This document shows positions 9,336 through 18,285 of a DNA stretch of 64,000 nt, one piece after another. How positions within the stretch are numbered: the stretch's first letter is position 1; each line of letters begins with the position of its first letter. Under the pieces are notes generated by a model. It was not told where the DNA came from. It did no database searches and saw only the letters and a list, made by a program, of their open reading frames with translations. Made by a program: the position numbers and the translations under genes. Source of the stretch: Croceimicrobium sp965279135 (GTDB lineage Bacteria > Bacteroidota > Bacteroidia > Flavobacteriales > Schleiferiaceae); assembly GCA_965279135.1 (NCBI GenBank), contig OZ257133.1:2480001-2544000 (forward strand). Direction: 5' to 3'.

Positions 9336-11021
9336 ATGAAGAAATCGCTATTACTCCTGTTGCTGGGATTCATCGGCATCAGCTTGAATGCTCAAGAGCG
9401 TCAATTTGATTACGGTGAAATCCACGGTAACTTCCAAACCAACGCCCAATATTATTTAAGAGACTCTATCATTGATCCCAATGGCACCGCTTTCCCGGAT
9501 GAAAGAATGCTGGCGGCTGGTTTCTTAAACTTAATTTATACCAAAGGAGATTTCATGGCGGGTATCCGTTATGAAAACTATCAAAACAACCTTATCGGAC
9601 TTCCGGAAGGATTTCAAGGACAAGGCATACCTTATCGATTTGCCCGCTACAAGAAGGATGGCTATGACATCACCGTTGGTAACTACTACGAGCAATTTGG
9701 TTCAGGACTAGTGTTTAGGGCTTATGAAGAACGTGGTCTTGGTTTAGACAATGCCATGGACGGACTGCGCCTGATTGTAGATATCAGTCCCGGCTTAACC
9801 GCAAAAGCTCTGGTTGGAAGACAGAGAATCTATTTCAATACCGGAGACGGGATTGTAAGGGGGGGAGACCTTGAATTCAACTTAAATGAGTTCAATAAGA
9901 CTTCTGGCAGCCGTAACCTGATTCTAGGAGCAAGTATGGTCAGTCGCTTTCAGGAATCACAAGACCCAATTTTCAACCTACCTGAAAATGTTGCAAGTGG
10001 CGGAATCCGTGCAAATTTTATCAGCAGTAGATTTAATGTTTTCGCCGAATATGCCTATAAGTCTCAGGATCCCAATAGCTCTAATCGTTTTATCTATAAA
10101 CCAGGGCATGCTATCTACGCCACGGCTGCCTACACGGGAGACAATCTTGCCCTCTTAATGGGTTATAAGTATTACGACAACTTCCTTTTCCGGTCCCAGA
10201 GGGTTGCGAATTTCACGGAAGCCCTAATCAACTACTTACCTCCTTTAGCAGAACTTCACACTTATGCCCTGCCAGCTCTGTATTCTTATAACATCCAGGC
10301 GAATGGGGAAACGGGAATTCAGGCAGAATTGAGCTATAAGTTCAATCGCGGGACTCCCCTCGGTGGTAAATACGGAACCCTGGTAAATGTCAATTTCAGT
10401 AATTCCTATGCACTTGATAAGGACTTCACCTTTCGTACGGATTTAGACTCTAGCCAGACGGTTTCAGGAACCGATGGTTATCAGGATTGGGCAGGTCCCG
10501 GAGATATTCAATACTCACAGGACTTCAATGTGGAGGTTAAATCGAAATTGAATCGCAATTGGAAAGGGACTTTCAGTTATTACAATTTCATCTATAACCG
10601 AAGTGCTTTGCTTGATGGGGTGATCGACGATTTGGTTACCGACCCTGACAATATTCAAATGGTCTTTGTTAATGCGATGGTTGCCGAGCTGCTCTGGAAA
10701 ATCAAACCGAAGCATTCCTTAAGGATGGAGGGACAACTGATGCTTACCGATCAAGACCGAGGTTCATGGGCACTACTCCTACTGGAGTATTCGATCGCAC
10801 CAAAATGGTTTGTAGCCGTTCAGAATGCCTACAATTATGGTAACCCTGATCCTGATTTAAGAGTACAATATCCGCTGCTCTCTTTTGGTTATACAAGAGG
10901 TACAACCAAACTTCAGGTAACTTATGGTCGTCAACAAGAAGGAGTGTTTTGTGTAGGCGGCATCTGTCGCGTTGTACCTGCCTCCAATGGCTTTAGTTTA
11001 TTACTCACCTCAAACTTCTAA
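9336..11021 (+). CDS. DUF6029-type outer-membrane beta-barrel protein
   Basis: The 561-residue product has a signal peptide (MKKSLLLLLLGFIGISLNAQ). It continues with long alternating aromatic and polar strands and ends LLLTSNF, a C-terminal phenylalanine typical of outer-membrane barrels. Its opening (FDYGEIHGNFQTNAQYY) and the segment TVGNYYEQFGSGLVFRAYEERGLGLDNA match what I recall of the DUF6029 family, which has no known function. It lies between the TlpA-like gene and an Omp28-like lipoprotein with gaps of 15 and 2 bases, so the three are almost certainly co-transcribed. A channel or scaffold role for the neighbouring redox proteins is only an inference. Confidence 0.7.
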   Translation: MKKSLLLLLLGFIGISLNAQERQFDYGEIHGNFQTNAQYYLRDSIIDPNGTAFPDERMLAAGFLNLIYTKGDFMAGIRYENYQNNLIGLPEGFQGQGIPYRFARYKKDGYDITVGNYYEQFGSGLVFRAYEERGLGLDNAMDGLRLIVDISPGLTAKALVGRQRIYFNTGDGIVRGGDLEFNLNEFNKTSGSRNLILGASMVSRFQESQDPIFNLPENVASGGIRANFISSRFNVFAEYAYKSQDPNSSNRFIYKPGHAIYATAAYTGDNLALLMGYKYYDNFLFRSQRVANFTEALINYLPPLAELHTYALPALYSYNIQANGETGIQAELSYKFNRGTPLGGKYGTLVNVNFSNSYALDKDFTFRTDLDSSQTVSGTDGYQDWAGPGDIQYSQDFNVEVKSKLNRNWKGTFSYYNFIYNRSALLDGVIDDLVTDPDNIQMVFVNAMVAELLWKIKPKHSLRMEGQLMLTDQDRGSWALLLLEYSIAPKWFVAVQNAYNYGNPDPDLRVQYPLLSFGYTRGTTKLQVTYGRQQEGVFCVGGICRVVPASNGFSLLLTSNF

Positions 11022-11023
11022 GG

Positions 11024-11848
11024 ATGATGAAGATTAGAATAGCGACTGCAGTTTTTGCGTTTTTTGCTCTATGCGCATGTGACCAGATCCCGGAAGATGA
11101 ATATCTGTTAATTGACGACAGCACCCCCTCCTATCAGGGAACCGGCCACCGGGTATTGTTAGAAGAGTTTACCGGAGTTAAATGTAACAACTGTCCGGCC
11201 GCCGCGATTGAAGCTAAAAACCTTCAAACAATTTACGGTAAGGAAAACCTCATTCTACTTAGCATCCATGCGGGTAACCTGGCTACTACCGATGCTAAAC
11301 ATCCCAAAGCATTTAATACTCCTGAAGGAACTGAGATGTTCAACTTCTTCCAGCTTTTTGGAGTACCGGTTGGTTTTGTGAATCGCCTGGACTACAACGA
11401 TGGGACCATCATCAAACCAGAGGATGACTGGAGAAACATTGTACCAAGTGAGCTTGAGAGACAGCCGGTAGCGGAAATTAACCTTGTAGAAGACTCCTAT
11501 AATAACGGCACCCGAGAATTAACCGTGAATGGCGCGGTAGTTCCAGATTCTAATGCCACTTTACCTTCAACTGTTTATCTCTGCATTTACCTTGCGGAGA
11601 ATGGTATCGTATCTCCTCAAACCATGGGCGATAAATCTGTGAACAACAACTATGTGCATAATCACGTACTTAGAGGCAGCTTTACGGGAACCTATGGTTC
11701 TCAAGTGGATTTAAGCAGTGGTTCGGCCAACTTCTCAGAGAGCATTGTCCTTCCGGAAGATGGTGTTAAAGAAAACTCGGAAGTGATCGCCTTTATATAT
11801 GATCGAGATAATTACGAGATTTTACAGGTAAACCGTATCGAACTCTAA
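11024..11848 (+). CDS. Omp28-like lipoprotein with CNNC motif
   Basis: The 274-residue protein carries a lipoprotein signal ending in LCAC (lipidated Cys 19). From residue 43 it has an Omp28-type thioredoxin-like domain: RVLLEEFTGVKCNNCPAAA with Cys 54 and 57. The second half resembles a beta-sandwich (VYLCIYLAENGIVSPQ... HNHVLRGSFTGTYG) found in the same family. It starts two bases after the DUF6029 gene and is the last gene of the unit, followed by a bidirectional terminator. Omp28 of Porphyromonas gingivalis was described as a surface adhesin, but the conserved CXXC suggests a redox or disulfide-linked function here. No T9SS domain is present, unlike in the relative at 6541. Confidence 0.75.
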   Translation: MMKIRIATAVFAFFALCACDQIPEDEYLLIDDSTPSYQGTGHRVLLEEFTGVKCNNCPAAAIEAKNLQTIYGKENLILLSIHAGNLATTDAKHPKAFNTPEGTEMFNFFQLFGVPVGFVNRLDYNDGTIIKPEDDWRNIVPSELERQPVAEINLVEDSYNNGTRELTVNGAVVPDSNATLPSTVYLCIYLAENGIVSPQTMGDKSVNNNYVHNHVLRGSFTGTYGSQVDLSSGSANFSESIVLPEDGVKENSEVIAFIYDRDNYEILQVNRIEL

Positions 11849-11868
11849 TAGAGTCTTAAAGCATTTTT

Positions 11869-11911
11869 AAAAGCCTGTTCATTAAGCAATGAGCAGGCTT
11901 TTTATTTTTTT
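11869..11911. terminator. Bidirectional terminator between Omp28-like lipoprotein and queG
   Basis: AAGCCTGTTCATT (from 11871) pairs with AATGAGCAGGCTT (to 11900) around a short loop, with one G-U pair. T-rich sequence follows on the forward strand (11899-11911) and a less regular T run on the reverse strand. It overlaps the queG stop codon and lies between convergent genes. Confidence 0.8.
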
Positions 11912-12831
11912 AAGAATTGGAGGTTTCGCCTTAGCCCGCTGTACTTGGTACGCTTTACAGCACTCTTCTTAAATACTTCTCTGAACACTTCCTCAGTCAT
12001 TTCATGCCAATCGCCTGCGCTCATATCCAAAAGCTTAGGATGAGGCTGAAAGGCTGATTCATTATGGGGGCTTGAAAATCTATTCCAGGGACATACATCC
12101 TGACATATATCGCATCCAAATGCCCAGTCCTCCATTTGATCCTTAAACTGAGTGGGAATTGCATCCTTTAACTCAATGGTGAGGTAAGAAATACATTTTG
12201 AGGCATCCAATACATTTGGTCCTAGAATCGCCGCGGTAGGGCAAGCATCTATGCATCGAGTGCAGGTTCCGCAATGGTCGGTACGAATAGGCTCATCATA
12301 ATCCAGATCCAGATCTATTATTAATTCGGCCAGGAAAAAAAATGAGCCCTTCTTCTTATTGAGCAAGAGCGTGTTTTTAGCCTGCCAACCTATTCCTGCT
12401 TCCTGAGCCCATTTTCGTTCCATTACAGGAGCCGAATCGACGAAAACACGACCATCTACTTCTCCTATTTCCTGTTGAATAAACTGCAGTAAGTCCTTGA
12501 GTTTTCTTTTAACCACAAAGTGATAATCTTCTCCATAGGCATACTTAGCCAGTTTAGGGGCTTCCGAATCCTTCTGTACCTGTTCCGGATAATAATTATA
12601 AAGCAGGGATACGACTGATTTGGCTCCAGGCACCAACTTTGCAGGATCCAGGCGTTTATCAAAGTGGTTTTCTAACCAACTCATCTCTCCTTGATAGCCT
12701 GAATTTAACCACTCTTCCAATCGCGGTGCTTCTTCCTCCAAAAATCGCACTTTGGCAATTCCACATTCTAGAAAACCGAGACGACGGGCTTCTGCTTTAA
12801 TCAGTTGTGTATGGTGCGACCTAGAGGTCAA
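11902..12831 (-). CDS. queG: Epoxyqueuosine reductase QueG
   Basis: QueG reduces epoxyqueuosine to queuosine in tRNA, the last step of queuosine synthesis, using cobalamin and two [4Fe-4S] clusters. The 309-residue product has the family core: GYQGEMSWLENHFDKRLDP near residue 45, PVMERKWAQEAGIGWQAKNT, ferredoxin-like cluster motifs CGTCTRCIDACPTAA and CDICQDVCPWN, and a C-terminal SGLRRNLQF. Length is near the short end of the family. The start overlaps the end of ruvB by 11 bases, so translation is likely coupled. The preceding pathway enzyme QueA is encoded at 52847. Confidence 0.93.
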   Translation of the reverse strand: MTSRSHHTQLIKAEARRLGFLECGIAKVRFLEEEAPRLEEWLNSGYQGEMSWLENHFDKRLDPAKLVPGAKSVVSLLYNYYPEQVQKDSEAPKLAKYAYGEDYHFVVKRKLKDLLQFIQQEIGEVDGRVFVDSAPVMERKWAQEAGIGWQAKNTLLLNKKKGSFFFLAELIIDLDLDYDEPIRTDHCGTCTRCIDACPTAAILGPNVLDASKCISYLTIELKDAIPTQFKDQMEDWAFGCDICQDVCPWNRFSSPHNESAFQPHPKLLDMSAGDWHEMTEEVFREVFKKSAVKRTKYSGLRRNLQFLKK

Positions 12832-13846
12832 AGAGACCGTTTTGCAGATTGGGATCTTTCTTATCTAAATGCTTATAGGCTTTTTCCGTTACCATCCGTC
12901 CCCGTTGAGTGCGCACCATAAATCCCTGCTGGATGAGATAAGGTTCATAAACCTCCTCCAAGGTGCCTGCCTGTTCGCCTACGGCCGTTGCAACCGTATT
13001 TAAGCCAACCGGGCCTCCTTTGAATTTTTCGATGATACAGAGCAAGATTTTATGATCCATCTCATCTAAACCATAGGTATCCACATGCAGAGCCTCTAAG
13101 CCAAACTTGGCAATTTCAAGACTAATAGTGCCATTTCCCTTAACCTGGGCAAAATCGCGCATTCTTCTCAATAAGGCATTCGCAATTCTCGGAGTTCCGC
13201 GACTACGACGGGCAATCTCCACCGCAGCATTTGCATCAATTGGTACTTGCAGGATATGAGCTGATCGCTCAACGATATTGGATAGCAGCTCCACCGAATA
13301 ATACTGTAAACGACTATTAATTCCGAAGCGGGCTCTTAAAGGTGCAGTCAATAAACCACTACGGGTAGTCGCTCCTATTAATGTGAAATGATTAAGATTG
13401 ATCTGTACACTTCGTGCCGCAGGACCACTATCGATCATAATGTCGATCCGATAGTCCTCCATAGCCGAATAGAGGTATTCCTCTACGACCGGACTAAGGC
13501 GATGAATTTCGTCGATAAACAGGACGTCTCTTTCTTCTAAGTTGGTAAGTAGCCCCGCAAGTTCTCCGGGCTTATCTATCACAGGACCTGAGCTTAGCTT
13601 TAGTCCTGCACCCAATTCATTAGCAATAATATGAGCCAGGGTTGTTTTACCCAGACCAGGAGGGCCATGCAGTAAAACATGATCAAGAGCCTCCTCCCTT
13701 TGATTTGCAGCGGCCACAAAAACCCGAAGATTCTCAAGCACTTTATCCTGACCCGCAAAATCATCAAAGGAAAGGGGTCGGAGTTTTTGCTCAAACTCCT
13801 GGTGATCATTCTCTAATTCCTCTTCGCCATCTAGAAAGCGCGTCAT
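12821..13846 (-). CDS. ruvB: Holliday junction helicase RuvB
   Basis: RuvB is the hexameric AAA+ motor that drives branch migration of RuvA-bound junctions. I placed the start at ATG 13846 (MTRFLDGEEELENDHQEFEQ, 341 residues); the frame is open 15 codons further up, but that sequence is not RuvB-like and would run through the -7 box. Visible motifs are Walker A GPPGLGKTTLAH, Walker B DVLFIDEIHRL, sensor TLIGATTRSG, arginine-finger region LRARFGI, and the C-terminal winged helix with GGPVGLNTVA. It precedes queG. A hairpin and a -7 box separate it from the cytochrome oxidase gene, so it may be read from its own promoter. Confidence 0.95.
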   Translation of the reverse strand: MTRFLDGEEELENDHQEFEQKLRPLSFDDFAGQDKVLENLRVFVAAANQREEALDHVLLHGPPGLGKTTLAHIIANELGAGLKLSSGPVIDKPGELAGLLTNLEERDVLFIDEIHRLSPVVEEYLYSAMEDYRIDIMIDSGPAARSVQINLNHFTLIGATTRSGLLTAPLRARFGINSRLQYYSVELLSNIVERSAHILQVPIDANAAVEIARRSRGTPRIANALLRRMRDFAQVKGNGTISLEIAKFGLEALHVDTYGLDEMDHKILLCIIEKFKGGPVGLNTVATAVGEQAGTLEEVYEPYLIQQGFMVRTQRGRMVTEKAYKHLDKKDPNLQNGLFDL

Positions 13847-13860
13847 ATAAGCCGTTTCAA

Positions 13861-13868
13861 CAAAAATA
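13861..13868 (-). promoter_or_regulatory. -7 box of ruvB-queG
   Basis: TATTTTTG on the reverse strand fits TAnnTTTG and lies 14 bases before ATG 13846, giving a short leader. No TTG is present at -33. The site lies just after the terminator-like hairpin of the respiratory operon. Confidence 0.4.
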
Positions 13869-13880
13869 TTTAAAATAAGA

Positions 13881-13904
13881 AGTCCCGACACTATGGTCGG
13901 GACT
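13881..13904 (-). terminator. Terminator of the act-cox operon
   Basis: AGTCCCGAC (13881-13889) pairs perfectly with GTCGGGACT (13896-13904) around a 6-base loop. On the reverse strand it is followed by the T-rich sequence TCTTATTTTAAATATTTTTG. It sits 26 bases after the cytochrome oxidase subunit I stop. Confidence 0.75.
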
Positions 13905-13929
13905 CCTTAAAATCTATTACCTCTATAAT

Positions 13930-15690
13930 TTAATGGCCTCCGGCATCTTCATCCTCACCAAGCGGTACGGTTTGAGGAATGAAATCCTCTTCAGCACCAG
14001 GCTTAGAGTAATCGTAGGGCCAACGGTGAACGTGAGGAATATCTCCTGGCCAGTTACCGTGAATATGTTCAACAGGAGTGGTCCACTCCATAGTATTAGA
14101 ACGCCATGGGTTTTGCTCTGATTTCTTACCGCGTAGTGCGCTATAGAAGAAGTTGTAGATGAAAATCACCTGAGCAATACCACCAATTATTGCGAAATAG
14201 GAAACCAATACGTTGATGTCAGCAAGATCATCGAACATTGGGAATGCAGTATTTGTGTAATAACGACGAGGAAGACCCGCCATTCCTAAAAAGTGCATCG
14301 GGAAGAACACTCCATAGGCACAGATGAAGGTTACCCAGAAGTGGATAAACCCTAAATTCTTATTCATCCTTCTTCCAAACAGTTTAGGGAACCAATGGTA
14401 AACCCCGGCAAACAGTCCGAAGATTGCAGAAAGGCCCATTACAATGTGGAAGTGAGCTACTACGAAATAAGTATCGTGCACATTAATGTCAAGGGCACTA
14501 TCACCAAGAATCAAACCTGTTAATCCACCAGTGATAAAGGTTGATACCAAGCCGATAGAGAACATCATACCCGGGGTAAACTGTAAGTTACCTTTCCACA
14601 AGGTGGTAATGTAGTTAAATGCCTTTACCGCAGAAGGTATTGCAATCAACAGGGTGGTGAAGGTAAATACCGAACCCAGGAATGGATTCATACCGGTAAC
14701 GAACATATGGTGTCCCCAAACGATAAAGCTCAGGAAAGCAATGGCTAGTATCGAACCTACCATCGCTCGATAACCGAAAATCGGTTTTCGGGAATTGGTG
14801 GAAATCACCTCCGAGCTAATACCTAATGCCGGTAAAAGAATAATGTAAACTTCCGGGTGCCCTAAGAACCAGAATAAATGCTGGAACAAAATCGGACTAC
14901 CTCCCTGATTAGAGAGTAATTCTCCGGCCACCATAATATCAGATAGGTAGAAGCTTGTTCCAAAGCTACGGTCGAAAATCAACAATAAAGCAGCAGAGAA
15001 AAGAACCGGGAATGAAAGTACACCTAGAATAGCGGTAACAAAGAAAGCCCAAATCGTAAGAGGAAGACGGGTCATCGTCATTCCCTTAGTACGAAGGTTT
15101 AGTACGGTAACGATATAGTTCAATGCACCAAGTAAAGAAGATACAATGAACAGAGACATTGAAACCAACCAGAGCGTCATTCCCATACCAGATCCGGGGA
15201 TCGCTTGAGGCAGGGCACTTAAAGGTGGATATACAGTCCAACCTGCCGATGCAGGGCCACTCTCTACGAAAAGCGAAATTACCATCACCACACTGGATGC
15301 AAAGAAGAACCAGTAAGAAAGCATATTGATAAAGCCAGAAGCCATATCACGTGCGCCAATCTGCAATGGAATTAATAAGTTAGAGAAAGTTCCACTTAAT
15401 CCAGCCGTAAGTACGAAGAATACCATAATAGTACCGTGAATCGTAACCAGGGCCAGGTAAATGTTAGGATCCATAATTCCATCAGTTCCCCATTTGCCAA
15501 GGAAAAACTCTAGAATTGGCCATTCCTTATCCGGCCACGCTAATTGCAGACGGAAAAGCAAAGACATACCCACTCCAATAATTCCCATAATCATACCCGT
15601 GATTAGGAACTGCTTGGCGATCATCTTGTGATCCTGACTGAATACGTATTTTGTTATGAAAGTTTCTTTGTGGTGTGCGTGTGCGTCCAT
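13930..15690 (-). CDS. ctaD: Cytochrome c oxidase subunit I
   Basis: This is the catalytic subunit of the haem-copper oxidase that reduces oxygen to water and pumps protons across the inner membrane. The 586-residue protein has about 12 membrane segments. Visible sites are HLFWFLGHPEVYI (CuB histidine, proton-channel glutamate and cross-linked tyrosine), WGHHMFVTG (the two other CuB histidines) and HDTYFVVAHFHIVMG (haem a and a3 ligands). These fit an A-type oxidase. The C-terminus has a hydrophilic extension (EHIHGNWPGDIPHVHRWPYDYS). It is the last gene of the operon, 45 bases after subunit II. A small shadow frame on the opposite strand was ignored. Confidence 0.96.
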   Translation of the reverse strand: MDAHAHHKETFITKYVFSQDHKMIAKQFLITGMIMGIIGVGMSLLFRLQLAWPDKEWPILEFFLGKWGTDGIMDPNIYLALVTIHGTIMVFFVLTAGLSGTFSNLLIPLQIGARDMASGFINMLSYWFFFASSVVMVISLFVESGPASAGWTVYPPLSALPQAIPGSGMGMTLWLVSMSLFIVSSLLGALNYIVTVLNLRTKGMTMTRLPLTIWAFFVTAILGVLSFPVLFSAALLLIFDRSFGTSFYLSDIMVAGELLSNQGGSPILFQHLFWFLGHPEVYIILLPALGISSEVISTNSRKPIFGYRAMVGSILAIAFLSFIVWGHHMFVTGMNPFLGSVFTFTTLLIAIPSAVKAFNYITTLWKGNLQFTPGMMFSIGLVSTFITGGLTGLILGDSALDINVHDTYFVVAHFHIVMGLSAIFGLFAGVYHWFPKLFGRRMNKNLGFIHFWVTFICAYGVFFPMHFLGMAGLPRRYYTNTAFPMFDDLADINVLVSYFAIIGGIAQVIFIYNFFYSALRGKKSEQNPWRSNTMEWTTPVEHIHGNWPGDIPHVHRWPYDYSKPGAEEDFIPQTVPLGEDEDAGGH

Positions 15691-15735
15691 GTGTCTCTTT
15701 CGATTTCTGTTCGTTTGTTTCTTTCCTAATTAATC

Positions 15736-16764
15736 CTACAACATTTCAGCAAAAGTCTGCTGATCCTTCAACCATTTGTCGAACTCCTCTTCCGTTTCAA
15801 CTACTACCTTCATTTGCATGTTGTAGTGAGCTGATCCGCAAATCTTATTACAGAGCAATACATAATCAAATTGCCACTCGTCTTCACCACGCTCCGCGCG
15901 TAGTTCGTTAACCCGCTTCACTTTGTTCATGATCTCCTTGGTGTTACGCATCTCTGCAGTAGTCATGCTAGGTGTAAACTGGAACTGGGTTTGGGTTCCA
16001 GGTACACAGTTCATCTGCACTCTGAAGTGAGGCAAATAAGCGGAATGTATAACATCCTGAGATCGGAATTTAAACAATACCGGTCTTCCCTTAGGCAGGC
16101 GCAACTCATTGGTGATAATATCGTTTTGAGAAGCCTCATCTTTCGGATCTACCCCGAGAGTATTAATACCCTCAATAAGGCGCACATTGGCATATCCCAA
16201 TTCATTGTCGCTTCCCGCATAACGAGCCTGCCATCCAAATTGTTTGGCATAAATCTCAACAACCATAGGCTCTTCATCATTCACCGGATTCATCACGTCG
16301 CTCCAGGTCGTTAAACCGTAGAGGATTAAGCCCGCAAGAATTACCGCAGGAATACCGGTCCAGAAAAGCTCCAACTTATTGTTGTGCTCCATGTAAGTAG
16401 CCTTACGGGTCTTTCTACCGCGGAAACGGAAGGCAAAACCGAAAAGTAAAGGCTGAGTAACCAGGAAGGCCACTATAATTACCGCCATGGAAATATCCCA
16501 AAGACTATCAATCTCATTACCATGTTCGGACGCTGAAACCGGAAGAGTAAGCTCCATATACTCCATAACCATCCAGGCAAAAGCACCAAAGAAGAAAAGG
16601 AGGAAAAGAAGCATTAACCAACCCTGAGTATTATTGTCTCGATCATCAACCTTAACATCCTTGTCCGAATTCTTAATCTGGGAAGAGATCTCAAAAATTC
16701 GCACCGCCTGCGTTAAAGCGGCTACGGCCAGGAGGGCGATTACGATTACTAACAAAGTCTCCAT
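15736..16764 (-). CDS. ctaC: Cytochrome c oxidase subunit II
   Basis: Subunit II accepts electrons from cytochrome c through the binuclear CuA centre and passes them to subunit I. The 342-residue protein has an N-terminal membrane segment (METLLVIVIALLAVAALTQA) and two more near residues 50 and 95. A periplasmic cupredoxin domain follows, with HSAYLPHFRVQMNCVPG and the CuA ligand set CNKICGSAHYNMQM. It is 23 bases downstream of actF and 45 bases upstream of ctaD, in the usual Bacteroidota order. No haem c motif is fused to it; the cytochrome electron donor is probably ActE or the ActA haem domain. Confidence 0.95.
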   Translation of the reverse strand: METLLVIVIALLAVAALTQAVRIFEISSQIKNSDKDVKVDDRDNNTQGWLMLLFLLFFFGAFAWMVMEYMELTLPVSASEHGNEIDSLWDISMAVIIVAFLVTQPLLFGFAFRFRGRKTRKATYMEHNNKLELFWTGIPAVILAGLILYGLTTWSDVMNPVNDEEPMVVEIYAKQFGWQARYAGSDNELGYANVRLIEGINTLGVDPKDEASQNDIITNELRLPKGRPVLFKFRSQDVIHSAYLPHFRVQMNCVPGTQTQFQFTPSMTTAEMRNTKEIMNKVKRVNELRAERGEDEWQFDYVLLCNKICGSAHYNMQMKVVVETEEEFDKWLKDQQTFAEML

Positions 16765-16787
16765 GTAAATCCTATTGTTTCAAAAAA

Positions 16788-18251
16788 TTATTGATGAAAG
16801 AGCTTGCTCTCCACATACATTGGGTGATTCTCCGGCATCAATGGTGCTTTGCTCAAATTGCGGAAAACCACATTAATAAATAAACCAACAAATCCAATTA
16901 GAGTTCCAATCTGAACTAGGCCAAGACTCCAATTTGCCCCAACCGTTCCTGGCATGATCATGATAAAGATATCCAACCAGTGTCCGAATAGAATAACAAT
17001 ACCAGCGGTAAATACGAATCCGCGATTACGCTTGGCATCTCTGCTCATTAACACTAATAATGGGAAGATGAAGTTCAATACCACCATAGTGAAGAAAATC
17101 CCTTTATACTCTCCAAAACGCGCCATGTAATAGGTAACCTCTTCAGGAATGTTAGAGTACCAAATCAGCATGAACTGCGAGAACCATAGGTAGGTCCAGA
17201 AAATGGAGAAGGCAAACATAAACTTAGCGATATCCTGAATATGGCTATCGTTAACTTCTTCGAGGTAACCTTTTCCTTTAAGGTATAATACAATCATCAT
17301 TAAAGCGGTAAGCGCCGAAACGAACATAGTTGCAAATACGTACCATCCGAAGAGCGTACTGAACCAGTGAGTATCAATACTCATGATCCAATCCCAGGCA
17401 CTGGTAGAAGATGTTACTGCGAAGAATACAAGGAATCCCGCACCGAGATTTCGCATCTTGATCCAGTTTCTATTGTAATCTACACCAGGCTGATCATTAC
17501 GCAGGCTCATTTTACGAAGCATGTAAGCAGCACCTACCCATCCTACAAGGTAGATTATCGCCCGAAGGGTAAAGAAGAAGCCATTGAGGTAGGCCTCTTT
17601 ACCGGCAATTATACTGTCATAATTATCGCTTTCCGGATTCATAATACCCTCGGCCATCCAATGGTATACGTGGTTACCACCTATGTGGAACCAACCATTA
17701 ATAATTATAATCAAAATGATCAGTCCAGGTATCCAAATGAAGCCGGACATTGCTTCTAATATTCTAAGAACAACAACAGACCATCCAACCTGAGCGGCAT
17801 ATTGCACGGCCATGAAAAACAAGGCTCCAAGACCAAGTGCTAAAGCCCAAAAGCTATTCACCAAAAGATTTGCCCATGGCTTATTCTCCATTTGGTGATG
17901 AAGATGGTGTTCATCATGATGTGTAGGAGAAGTATAAGCGTGGTTGTTAGAAGGAATTGCGCGAGAAGCACCCCTGTGGTAGGAGTAATCATCAGCATCT
18001 GGAATAGCGTGGTGATCGCCATGCCCATGTGCAGCATGGTCAGTATGACCGTGATCTCCTCCGTGTGCAGCGTGGTCGCCATGAGCCGCATCACCATGAT
18101 CAGCATGCTCATCATGCATAGCATCATGCTCACCGTGATGTGCATCATCATGATGTCCGCCTCCAGCCAGGAAACTGTAGCCTATCGAAATCGCACCGAT
18201 AAGCATCAGTACATATGAAATTGTTTTTAAGCGACTTGAAAATTCAAACAT
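16788..18251 (-). CDS. actF: Alternative complex III subunit ActF with His-rich insertion
   Basis: ActF is one of the two large NrfD/PsrC-like membrane subunits of alternative complex III, the quinol oxidase that replaces the bc1 complex in many Bacteroidota. The 487-residue product has about ten membrane segments; the part from residue 125 on matches the family (SAWDWIMSIDTHWFSTLFGWYVF, MARFGEYKGIFFTM). After the first segment it carries an unusual His/Asp-rich stretch, with 18 histidines in residues 33-81 and seven more in 104-119. Such a stretch could bind metal ions. The corresponding DNA is low in complexity and produces open frames on other strands that are not genes. Downstream are the oxidase subunits. 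Confidence 0.9.
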   Translation of the reverse strand: MFEFSSRLKTISYVLMLIGAISIGYSFLAGGGHHDDAHHGEHDAMHDEHADHGDAAHGDHAAHGGDHGHTDHAAHGHGDHHAIPDADDYSYHRGASRAIPSNNHAYTSPTHHDEHHLHHQMENKPWANLLVNSFWALALGLGALFFMAVQYAAQVGWSVVVLRILEAMSGFIWIPGLIILIIIINGWFHIGGNHVYHWMAEGIMNPESDNYDSIIAGKEAYLNGFFFTLRAIIYLVGWVGAAYMLRKMSLRNDQPGVDYNRNWIKMRNLGAGFLVFFAVTSSTSAWDWIMSIDTHWFSTLFGWYVFATMFVSALTALMMIVLYLKGKGYLEEVNDSHIQDIAKFMFAFSIFWTYLWFSQFMLIWYSNIPEEVTYYMARFGEYKGIFFTMVVLNFIFPLLVLMSRDAKRNRGFVFTAGIVILFGHWLDIFIMIMPGTVGANWSLGLVQIGTLIGFVGLFINVVFRNLSKAPLMPENHPMYVESKLFHQ

Positions 18252-18285
18252 CTCTGCGGTCGTTAAAGATTGTTATTGCTTTTAT

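Noticed and set aside
17892..18218. Open frames rich in Met/His/Ser across the actF N-terminus on the forward strand and in another reverse frame
   Set aside because: They arise from the CAT/ATG-rich repetitive codons of the His-rich ActF segment. They have no family features and fully overlap a certain gene.
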